Source: Chaetoceros tenuissimus (lineage: Eukaryota > Bacillariophyta > Thalassiosirophyceae > Chaetocerotales > Chaetocerotaceae). From it: a stretch of 20,058 nucleotides of DNA. Shown here in pieces: positions 9,125 to 18,535 of this stretch; position 1 is the stretch's first letter; each line of letters begins with the position of its first letter. The translations under genes and the position numbers were made by a program. The notes beneath the pieces are model-generated. The model saw only the letters and a program-made list of their open reading frames with translations, was not told the DNA's origin and ran no database searches. The stretch covers positions 1 to 20,058 of the forward strand of contig BLLK01000037.1 in NCBI GenBank assembly GCA_021927905.1, given 5' to 3'.

Positions 9125-11005
9125 TCAAAAAATTGCTCTTGCTCTTGTGACGTCCTCTGCTGTAACTGGGGCATTGATGATGCTGTTTCCTTGGCCACTA
9201 AGTATACACTTGAACTCTGCATCTGAAGGCCAACCCATCCTGCCTTGTAGTATTCTTGCATTCTCCGCTCCTTCCACTTCAGCATTGGAGAAAAAATTCT
9301 TGTTAGCTTTAACAGTTGAAAAGAAGAGGTGATGGAAGGAAGTAGATGTGTGAACTCGATTTAGGTTACTGCTACTGTTGACATCGAAACCGTAAAGACC
9401 ATTGCTTAATTGTTTGAATTCCAAGATGTAATCATTGGAGATAAAAACAAAGAAACTACTGGAATGACGTGAATCTTTGAAAACCCTGTAATACTGTTCC
9501 AGATCCGCCATACTCAGGATGTTAGCCAGAGACTTGCTATTGAAATAAGCAGTCAGAGCTGGTAACAACTTGATATGACCTTTCTTTTCATAGTCCATGA
9601 ATCCTCCATTTGTATGTCCTTGGATCGGTAAACACACACCTATTCCCACCATCAACCCCCTGATAAAGAAAGAAGAAAAAGTTGAGCCAGTGTCAACAAT
9701 AATAAGTGACTCTGGAAGCCGAGGCTGAGACTGGACGAAAATATAGCCAAACTGCGAAAGGATAATGTAATTGCCTGTGCCATTGTTATCGTCAGGGCAA
9801 TCGTTCGCGTAATGTCCAGGACAATTGCATCTGTAACATGTGATGTCTGCACGAAGTGGTCCTGTTCTTCCTGCCACTGGTTGACACGTCACGGTACCTC
9901 CATTCTGTGCAAACTGCATTCCGTTTCGTCCTGCTCCTCTGTTTCTTTGTGAATTATTACCTCTATCACTATTGTTATTGTTGCTACTCTTCCAGTGAGT
10001 CATCATGTGGATTGCTCCTGCCATAGTTGTAGGGTAGTTGTCTTGACCCTGTAAAAGGCTATTGTGTAGCTGGTCCCACAGTCCTCCGAATCTCTTCACA
10101 TCTGCATTCATAAGGAACGCCATCGCTGCATATTTTTCTCTCACATCCTCATCAGTTATACTTGCATCTTTGGCCTTTTCTCTCTTCAGCAAATCCTCAT
10201 GGTCCACAATATCAACGTTGGCCTGTGATACTAACTCTTGGGCATTCTGGAAGTCCACTTGGTAATCCTCTAAAGACTTCCCCATTTGCTCGGTGCGATA
10301 AAAATCTCTGGTCGCTGTCAATGCTGTGTTGATAGCATTCGAGGAGGTAGTAACGCCGTGCACGATTCTCTTGATGCTCTTCAATAGCCAAATAGCGTTG
10401 TAATCATTCTGTTGTGTCTCATAATCATGCTCAGCTCTTAGATTCTCAACTAACGCTTTGGTACATTGACCTAAAATGATTCCCTACAGCTTTGCCATGT
10501 TCTCTTGTAGGAGACTTTTCTTCTTTGAGAACTGATTCATTTCCTGCGCGTATAATGCATTTGTTGGTGCCATCATCATACTGTTTTGCTGCATCCTGAT
10601 TGCTCTCTCGGCATCTGTCTCATTCTCACCTGGTTCTGCTTGTGTGATGCCCAAGTATTCCACTAGTTTATCAATGTTTGGGAGCTCGTTTCTAATAAGG
10701 ACATGCGGGTCTTCTAGTTCTGCTACAGCTCTGGACAGGACACTTGGGCTCTTGAAGTTCACTAGGATGTAAGTAGCCAGCTTCTTGGTAAAGTTAGCTG
10801 TTTTCTGGTTCGTACTCTCCGCACGCGTACCCAAGACTGGTAACTCCATAATTTGACCTTTGAAGTTCTTGAATGAGTTCCCTCCACCACTTCTGTTGTT
10901 GTGTCTATTTCTCCTGTCTACATCTGGACCATTCACGTTTCCAGTTTGTTCCTGCTGCGACTGATCTGCCGCCAGTTGTTCTTGTTACTGCTGGTTCTCA
11001 CTCAT
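9125..11005 (-). pseudogene. Copia Gag and protease
   Basis: Likely start is the ATG at 11003-11005 (MSENQQ). The same frame then runs to 9125 with two internal stops: TAA at 10985-10987 in a glutamine-rich run, and TAG at 10484-10486 just before GIILGQCTKALVENL. Open pieces are 10984-10487 and 10483-9128. Capsid-type helices include LWLLKSIKRIV-like and YQVDFQNAQELV segments. The CCHC zinc knuckle CYRCNCPGHYANDC lies at about 9838-9797, preceded by an Asn/Arg-rich RNA-binding stretch. The aspartic protease active site is VDTGSTFSSFF (DTG at 9694-9686). The section ends with VTAEDVTRARAIF before the TGA at 9125-9127 that precedes integrase. Gag would package element RNA in virus-like particles and the protease would cut the polyprotein. 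This copy is inactive. Confidence 0.87.
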
Positions 11006-11011
11006 TTTGCT

Positions 11012-11328
11012 CTACACTAGCTTCAAATTTTCTGGTAGCCTGGTTGTTGTTCTCCCACTCGTTTCCAGTTTAATCAACACGAACACTTTCCCAATATGTG
11101 TCACTATAGCTATATCTCTGTACTTCCCGTACTTGGCCTTGGTTAGCACTTTCACACGGGCTCCAACACTAGTCTTTTCTCAGAGCTACTAGGAAGCTTC
11201 TCTTTACCTTTACTTTCTTTCTCTAACTTTAAGTTGTTCAATTGGTTCGAAAGCAATTCCACAGTAGTAGCTTTCAGTAATTTGATCTCTTCCAATAGGT
11301 TGTCGTTGCTAACCTGACTAATGGTCAT
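11012..11328 (-). pseudogene. Small upstream Copia reading frame: coiled coil plus KOW-like segment
   Basis: Between the primer-binding region and gag, a 59-codon frame (11328-11152) starts MTISQVSNDNLLEEIKLL and is rich in Leu/Glu/Lys spaced like a short coiled coil. It stops shortly after GKEKLPSSSEKR. In the adjacent frame the sequence continues sensibly as VGARVKVLTKAKYG, then DIAIVTHIGKVFVLIKL and RLPENLKLV, ending at a TAG (11012-11014), two codons before the gag ATG. The second part has the alternating hydrophobic and glycine pattern of a KOW/SH3-like barrel. A minus-one shift or a lost base in the AAAA run near 11172 would join the two into about 105 residues. It may be the N-terminal part of Gag or a separate protein. 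I cannot name a family. Confidence 0.6.
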
Positions 11329-11380
11329 AAACCGCTGTAGTTAGGTTGTGCAAAATTTGGCAATTTGGGTTATCCTAGTT

Positions 11381-11394
11381 TTAAATAGAAACCA
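11381..11394 (-). promoter_or_regulatory. Primer-binding region of the Copia element
   Basis: Directly next to the inner edge of the 5' LTR, the sense strand reads TGGTTTCTATTTAA. TGG is the usual start because tRNAs end in CCA, but the rest does not look like the complement of a tRNA T-arm. Instead, all 14 bases are exactly complementary to a sense-strand segment within the LTR (11516-11529, and 1744-1757 in the 3' LTR). Confidence 0.7.
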
Positions 11395-11685
11395 CGTTGA
11401 AATACCTCTCCTTTGGTAGCTATGTGCTCCTCAAGTGCTGTAGTATATAATACTCTGTAGCCAGATGAAGTACTTGGTCTTCTATAGATTTTAGTTTACT
11501 CAATACAGAAACAGATGGTTTCTATTTAATGAGATGATGCTGCCTTTACGTGTTGCTTCATCTCCTCCACACATTCTTCATTCTGAGCTCTTACTGCTTC
11601 TGCGTACGTTTGCTTTCGCCGTTCTACAATTTTAGCATGATTACTACTACTGACATTGTTTGCTGTTTTCTTATTATTTCAAACA
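11395..11685 (-). repeat. 5' LTR of the Copia element
   Basis: 291 bp. On the sense strand it begins TGTTTGAAATAATAAG and ends GGTATTTCAACG. It lacks the 14-bp insertion of the other LTR. The promoter should lie in its upstream half. I see no unambiguous TATA box, though AT-rich candidates exist. Differences from the 3' LTR are six substitutions, four of them transversions. Confidence 0.92.
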
Positions 11686-11690
11686 CACAG
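11686..11690. repeat. Target site duplication of the Copia element, right copy
   Basis: CACAG adjoining the 5' LTR, matching 1618-1622. Confidence 0.85.
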
Positions 11691-12220
11691 GATGAATGGG
11701 CTCTGATTTTTCTATCACCCTTTCTATATTCCATAAACCCTTTTACTTTTGCATCTCTTCTAACTATTCCTGCTCCTTCCCTATAGAATAGCTTGGCTAC
11801 AACTGCTGTTAAAATTAACTGTGGAGACAAAGATGTCACCAAATTTGAATCCAATTTCCTGCCCACCTCATATAATGAATTGAGAATGACATTATGTATC
11901 AGAATCTGGAAAATCTGGATGATAATTAGGAATTCTTCCTTAGTCTTTCAAATCTTTTGAAATTAACCATGCTGTGCTATCTCCTTCTTATAATGATAGA
12001 TGGTCCCATTATCTCTCATTTTTGTAGTGATAGAATAATATTTATCCCTTTTCAAAAAAAATTGTTGCTGGATCTGCTAGTGGATACTGTAGTAGATTAC
12101 CATATACTATCCCAGATCACATTGAATCTTCAAAATCATCATAATTGGTCCTATGTGTCAACCCTGGAAGATCAAATTCAAGTTTTACATAATCCAAGTA
12201 TTCTTCCTGTACCCAACAGA
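11691..12220 (-). pseudogene. Degenerate coding remnant of unknown family
   Basis: On the minus strand a coding-like translation is visible in pieces. EEYLDYVKLEFDLPG and HRTNYDDFEDSM (about 12200-12125) are followed by TGA, then in the same frame GIVYGNLLQYPLADPATIFF, then several stops. Further on is GRIPNYHPDFPDSD (about 11930-11895). A different frame, open from about 11905 to the Copia target site, reads VGRKLDSN, LILTAVVAKLFYREGAG and VKGFMEYRKGDRKIRAHSS. The last frame continues for about ten codons beyond the other end of the Copia element. I do not recognise the family. Biased composition could mimic coding, so confidence is limited. Confidence 0.4.
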
Positions 12221-12985
12221 GAAGAATGTGGCAGATAGAGCAGTAGTTGTATTGTTGTGATGATGGAATGTAATTGAGTTGTGGCTAACCGTAGGTGTGT
12301 AAAGTGATGAAAGAAGGTGAAGATATAGAAGATGGAGAATGAGAATAGAATGTTGAAAGATTAGAGTGTATGTAGTAGATAAAAGAATATTGGTTAGGGC
12401 AACGGAGAAGAATGTGACAGATAGAGCAGTAGTTGTATTGTTGTGATGATGGAATGTAATTGAGTTGGGTGAAGATATAGAAGATGGAGAATGAGAATAG
12501 AATGTTGAAAGATTAGAGTGTATGTAGTAGATAAAAGAATATTGGTTAGGGCAACGGAGAAGAATGTGACAGATAGAGCAGTAGTTGTATTGTTGTGATG
12601 ATGGAATGTAATTGAGTTGTGGCTAACCGTAGGTGTGTAAAGTGATGAAAGAAGGTGAAGATATAGAAGATGGAGAATGAGAATAGAATGTTGAAAGATT
12701 AGAGTGTATGTAGTAGATAAAAGAATATTGGTTAGGGCAACGGAGAAGAATGTGACAGATAGAGCAGTAGTTGTATTGTTGTGATGATGGAATGTAATTG
12801 AGTTGTGGCTAACCGTAGGTGTGTAAAGTGATGAAAGAAGGTGAAGATATAGAAGATGGAGAATGAGAATAGAATGTTGAAAGATTAGAGTGTATGTAGT
12901 AGATAAAAGAATATTGGTTAGGGCAACGGAGTAGAATATGACAGATAGAGCAGTAGTTGTATTGTTGTGATGATGGAATGTAATT
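12221..12985. repeat. Satellite A, 186-bp tandem repeat, about four copies
   Basis: Copies start GAAGAATGTG or a close variant at 12221, 12407, 12559, 12745 and 12931. Spacing is 186 bp except 152 bp for the second copy, which lacks 34 bp (including the GGCTAACCGTAG motif). The last copy is cut off at 12985, where satellite B begins. A typical unit has only seven C on the + strand. Because 186 is divisible by three, a long spurious minus-strand frame (12394-13056) results; I do not annotate it as a gene. Confidence 0.95.
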
Positions 12986-14814
12986 AATGGTATTGGATGA
13001 TGAAGAGCAGAGATTGAATGAGAAGCAGGTGAGTGGAGTGAGTGTAAGCTAACCATAGTGTTGATAGAAGAAGTGTGAATGTGAGGAGGAAGATAGAAGA
13101 GTGAAATTTTGAGAGGTAGGGTTTTGGTTTATGGGAGGTAGAATATAATAGAATAGATGATGATGGATGGAGATAGCAGAGAGAGAAAGGAAGATTGTGT
13201 GGTGTATGTTTTAGATTGGATTATGATGGTATTGGATGATGAAGAGCAGAGATTGAATGAGAAGCAGGTGAGTGGAGTAAGTGTAAGCTAACCGTAGTGT
13301 TGATAGAAGAAGTGTGAATGTGAGGAGGAAGATAGAAGAGTGAAATTTTGAGAGGTAGGGTTTTGGTTTATGGGAGGTAGAATATAATAGAATAGATGAT
13401 GATGGATGGAGATAGCAGAGAGAGAAAGGAAGATTGTGTGGTGTATGTTTTAGATTGGATTATGATGGTATTGGATGATGAAGAGCAGAGATTGAATGAG
13501 AAGCAGGTGAGTGGAGTAAGTGTAAGCTAACCGTAGTGTTGATAGAAGAAGTGTGAATGTGAGGAGGAAGATAGAAGAGTGAAATTTTGAGAGGTAGGGT
13601 TTTGGTTTATGGAAGTAGAATATAATAGAATAGATGATGATGGATGGAGATAGCAGAGAGAGAAAGGAAGATTGTGTGGTGTATGTTTTAGATTGGATTA
13701 TGATGGTATTGGATGATGAAGAGCAGAGATTGAATGAGAAGCAGGTGAGTGGAGTAAGTGTAAGCTAACCGTAGTGTTGATAGAAGAAGTGTGAATGTGA
13801 GGAGGAAGATAGAAGAGTGAAATTTTGAGAGGTAGGGTTTTGGTTTATGGGAGGTAGAATATAATAGAATAGATGATGATGGATGGAGATAGCAGAGAGA
13901 GAAAGGAAGATTGTGTGGTGTATGTTTTAGATTGGATTATGATGGTATTGGATGATGAAGAGCAGAGATTGAATGAGAAGCAGGTGAGTGGAGTAAGTGT
14001 AAGCTAACCATAGTGTTGATAGAAGAAGTGTGAATGTGAGGAGGAAGATAGAAGAGTGAAATTTTGAGAGGTAGGGTTTTGGTTTATGGGAGGTAGAATA
14101 TGATAGAATAGATGATGATGGATGGAGATAGCAGAGAGAGAAAGGAAGATTGTGTGGTGTATGTTTTAGATTGGATTATGATGGTATTGGATGATGAAGA
14201 GCAGAGATTGAATGAGAAGCAGGTGAGTGGAGTAAGTGTAAGCTAACCGTAGTGTTGATAGAAGAAGTGTGAATGTGAGGAGGAAGATAGAAGAGTGAAA
14301 TTTTGAGAGGTAGGGTTTTGGTTTATGGGAGGTAGAATATGATAGAATAGATGATGATGGATGGAGATAGCAGAGAGAGAAAGGAAGATTGTGTGGTGTA
14401 TGTTTTAGATTGGATTATGATGGTATTGGATGATGAAGAGCAGAGATTGAATGAGAAGCAGGTGAGTGGAGTAAGTGTAAGCTAACCGTAGTGTTGATAG
14501 AAGAAGTGTGAATGTGAGGAGGAAGATAGAAGAGTGAAATTTTGAGAGGTAGGGTTTTGGTTTATGGAAGGTAGTATAGATAGAATAGATGATGATGGAT
14601 GGAGATAGCAGAGAGAGAAAGGAAGATTGTGTGGTGTATGATTTAGATTGAGTTATGATGTTATTGGATGATGAAGAGCAGAGATTGAATGAGAAGCAGG
14701 TGAGTGGAGTAAGTGTAAGCTAACCGTAGTGTTGATAGAAGAAGTGTGAATGTGAGGAGGAAGATAGAAGAGTGAAATTTTGAGAGGTAGGGTTTTGGTT
14801 TATGGGAGGTAGAA

Positions 14815-16145
14815 TATGATAGAATAGATGATGATGGATGGAGATAGCAGAGAGAGAAAGGAAGATTGTGTGGTGTATGTTTTAGATTGGATTATGATGG
14901 TATTGGATGATGAAGAGCAGAGATTGAATGAGAAGCAGGTGAGTGGAGTAAGTGTAAGCTAACCATAGTGTTGATAGAAGAAGTGTGAATGTGAGGAGGA
15001 AGATAGAAGAGTGAAATTTTGAGAGGTAGGGTTTTGGTTTATGGGAGGTAGAATATAATAGAATAGATGATGATGGATGGAGATAGCAGAGAGAGAAAGG
15101 AAGATTGTGTGGTGTATGTTTTAGATTGGATTATGATGGTATTGGATGATGAAGTGCAGAGATTGAATGAGAAGCAGGTGAGTGGAGTAAGTGTGAGCTA
15201 ACCGTAGTGTTGATAGAAGAAGTGTGAATGTGAGGAGGAAGATATAAGAGTGACATTTTGAGAGGTAGGGTTTTGGTTTATGGGTGGTAGAATATGATAG
15301 AATAGATGATGATGGATGGAGATAGCAGAGAGAGAAAGGAAGATTGTGTGGTGTATGTTTTAGATTGGATTATGATGGTATTGGATGATGAAGAGCAGAG
15401 ATTGAATGAGAAGCAGGTGAGGGGAGTAAGTGTAAGCTAACCGTAGTGATGATAGAAGAAGTGTGAATGTGAGGAGGAAGATAGAAGAGTGAAATTTTGA
15501 GAGGTAGGGTTTTGGTTTATGGGAGGTAGAATATAATAGAATAGATGATGATGGATGGAGATAGCAGAGAGAGAAAGGAAGATTGTGTGGTGTATGTTTT
15601 AGATTGGATTATGATGGTATTGGATGATGAAGTGCAGAGATTGAATGAGAAGCAGGTGAGTGGAGTAGTGTAAGCTAACCGTAGTGTTGATAGAAGAAGT
15701 GTGAATGTGAGGAGGAAGATAGAAGAGTGACATTTTGAGAGGTAGGGTTTTGGTTTATGGGTGGTAGAATATGATAGAATAGATGATGATGGATGGAGAT
15801 AGCAGAGAGAGGAAGGAAGATTGTGTGGTGTATGTTTTAGATTGGATTATGATGGTATTGGATGATGAAGTGCAGAGATTGAATGAGAAGCAGGTGAGTG
15901 GAGTAAGTGTAAGCTAACCGTAGTGTTGATAGAAGAAGTGTGAATATGAGGAGGAAGATAGAAGAGTGAAATTTTGAGAGGTAGGGTTTTGGTTTATGGG
16001 AGGTAGAATATGATAGAATAGATGATGATGGATGGAGATAGCAGAGAGAGAAAGGAAGATTGTGTGGTGTATGTTTTAGATTGGATTATGATGGTATTGG
16101 ATGATGAAGAGCAGAGATTGAATGAGAAGCAGGTGAGTGGAGTAA
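14815..16145. repeat. Higher-order duplicated block within satellite B, first copy
   Basis: Colinear with 17205-18535 at a constant offset of 2390 bp, exactly ten 239-bp monomers. I counted about seven mismatches over roughly 1330 bp. Shared rare variants (AACCATAG near 14964 and 17354; GGAGTAGTG lacking AA near 15663 and 18053; GTGAATATGAG near 15950 and 18340) show common descent of the block. Confidence 0.85.
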
Positions 16146-17204
16146 GTGTAAGCTAACTGTAGTGTTGATAGAAGAAGTGTGAATGTGAGGAGGAAGATAG
16201 AAGAGTGAAATTATGAGAGGTAGGGTTTTGGTTTATGGGAGGTAGAATATGATAGAATAGATGATGATGGATGGAGATAGCAGAGAGAGAAAGGAAGATT
16301 GTGTGGTGTATGTTTTAGATTGGATTATGATGGTATTGGATGATGAAGAGCAGAGATTGAATGAGAAGCAGGTGAGTGGAGTAAGTGTAAGCTAACCGTA
16401 GTGTTGATAGAAGAAGTGTGAATGTGAGGAGGAAGATAGAAGAGTGAAATTTTGAGAGGTAGGGTTTTGGTTTATGGGAGGTAGAATATGATAGAATAGA
16501 TGATGATGGATGGAGATAGCAGAGAGAGAAAGGAAGATTGTGTGGTGTATGTTTTAGATTGGATTATGATGGTATTGGATGATGAAGAGCAGAGATTGAA
16601 TGAGAAGCAGGTGAGTGGAGTAAGTGTAAGCTAACCGTAGTGTTGATAGAAGAAGTGTGAATGTGAGGAGGAAGATAGAAGAGTGAAATTTTGAGAGGTA
16701 GGGTTTGAGTTTATGGAAGATAGTATTAGATAGAATAGATGATGATGGATGGAGAAAGCAGAGAGAGAAAAGGAAGATTGTGTGTATGATTTAGAGTGAG
16801 TTATGATGTTATTGGATGATGAAGAACAGAGATTGAATGAGAAGCAGGTGAGTGGAGTAAGTGTAAGCTAACCGTAGTGTTGATAGAAGAAGTGTGAATG
16901 TGAGGAGGAAGATAGAAGAGTGAAAGTTTGAGCAGTAGGATTTTGGTTTATGGAAGATAGTAGTATGAGATAGAATAGATGATGATGGATGGAGATAGCA
17001 GAGAGAGAAAGGAAGATTGTGAATATGATTTATATTGAGTTATGATGTTATTGGATGATGAAGAGCAGAGATTGAATGAGAAGCAGGTGAGTGGAGTAAG
17101 TGTAAGCTAACCGTAGTGTTGATAGAAGAAGTGTGAATGTGAGGAGGAAGATAGAAGAGTGAAAGTTTGAGCAGTAGGATTTTGGTTTATGGAAGATAGT
17201 AGTA

Positions 17205-18535
17205 TGAGATAGAATAGATGATGATGGATGGAGATAGCAGAGAGAGAAAGGAAGATTGTGTGGTGTATGTTTTAGATTGGATTATGATGGTATTGGATGA
17301 TGAAGAGCAGAGATTGAATGAGAAGCAGGTGAGTGGAGTAAGTGTAAGCTAACCATAGTGTTGATAGAAGAAGTGTGAATGTGAGGAGGAAGATAGAAGA
17401 GTGAAATTTTGAGAGGTAGGGTTTTGGTTTATGGGAGGTAGAATATAATAGAATAGATGATGATGGATGGAGATAGCAGAGAGAGAAAGGAAGATTGTGT
17501 GGTGTATGTTTTAGATTGGATTATGATGGTATTGGATGATGAAGAGCAGAGATTGAATGAGAAGCAGGTGAGTGGAGTAAGTGTAAGCTAACCGTAGTGT
17601 TGATAGAAGAAGTGTGAATGTGAGGAGGAAGATAGAAGAGTGAAATTTTGAGAGGTAGGGTTTTGGTTTATGGGAGGTAGAATATGATAGAATAGATGAT
17701 GATGGATGGAGATAGCAGAGAGAGAAAGGAAGATTGTGTGGTGTATGTTTTAGATTGGATTATGATGGTATTGGATGATGAAGAGCAGAGATTGAATGAG
17801 AAGCAGGTGAGTGGAGTAAGTGTAAGCTAACCGTAGTGTTGATAGAAGAAGTGTGAATGTGAGGAGGAAGATAGAAGAGTGAAATTTTGAGAGGTAGGGT
17901 TTTGGTTTATGGGAGGTAGAATATAATAGAATAGATGATGATGGATGGAGATAGCAGAGAGAGAAAGGAAGATTGTGTGGTGTATGTTTTAGATTGGATT
18001 ATGATGGTATTGGATGATGAAGTGCAGAGATTGAATGAGAAGCAGGTGAGTGGAGTAGTGTAAGCTAACCGTAGTGTTGATAGAAGAAGTGTGAATGTGA
18101 GGAGGAAGATAGAAGAGTGACATTTTGAGAGGTAGGGTTTTGGTTTATGGGTGGTAGAATATGATAGAATAGATGATGATGGATGGAGATAGCAGAGAGA
18201 GGAAGGAAGATTGTGTGGTGTATGTTTTAGATTGGATTATGATGGTATTGGATGATGAAGTGCAGAGATTGAATGAGAAGCAGGTGAGTGGAGTAAGTGT
18301 AAGCTAACCGTAGTGTTGATAGAAGAAGTGTGAATATGAGGAGGAAGATAGAAGAGTGAAATTTTGAGAGGTAGGGTTTTGGTTTATGGGAGGTAGAATA
18401 TGATAGAATAGATGATGATGGATGGAGATAGCAGAGAGAGAAAGGAAGATTGTGTGGTGTATGTTTTAGATTGGATTATGATGGTATTGGATGATGAAGA
18501 GCAGAGATTGAATGAGAAGCAGGTGAGTGGAGTAA
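17205..18535. repeat. Higher-order duplicated block within satellite B, second copy
   Basis: Second copy of the block at 14815-16145. Colinearity ends at about 18535, where this copy has the 57-bp deletion. At the left end the register is lost in the GAAGATAGTAGTATGAG variant monomer. Confidence 0.85.

Larger units (their letters stand above)
1623..11685 (-). mobile_element. Ty1/Copia-type LTR retrotransposon, dead, with nested LINE
   Basis: Two direct repeats (1623-1927 and 11395-11685) flank a minus-strand gag-pol in the Copia domain order: Gag with CCHC knuckle, DTG protease, integrase, reverse transcriptase, RNase H. Integrase before reverse transcriptase defines Ty1/Copia. Removing the nested LINE (4756-8811 plus one 16-bp duplication) leaves an element of about 6.0 kb. 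The LTR ends form short inverted repeats on the sense strand (TGTTTGAAATA at the start, TATTTCAACG at the end), and a 5-bp CACAG duplication marks a simple insertion. In-frame stops lie at 10985-10987, 10484-10486, 9125-9127, 4345-4347, 3342-3344 and 2697-2699. Frameshifts lie near 3640 and 2030, so it cannot be autonomous. The linker and RNase H motifs resemble the Copia lineages abundant in diatoms (inference from memory of the family). Confidence 0.93.

Noticed and set aside
12394-13056. 220-residue minus-strand open frame
   Set aside because: It is the 186-bp satellite translated repeatedly; the unit length is a multiple of three, so the frame stays open by chance.
13100-13140. Telomere-like GGTAGGGTTTTGG within satellite B monomers
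   Set aside because: It occurs once per unit and is not itself tandemly repeated, so it is not a telomeric tract.
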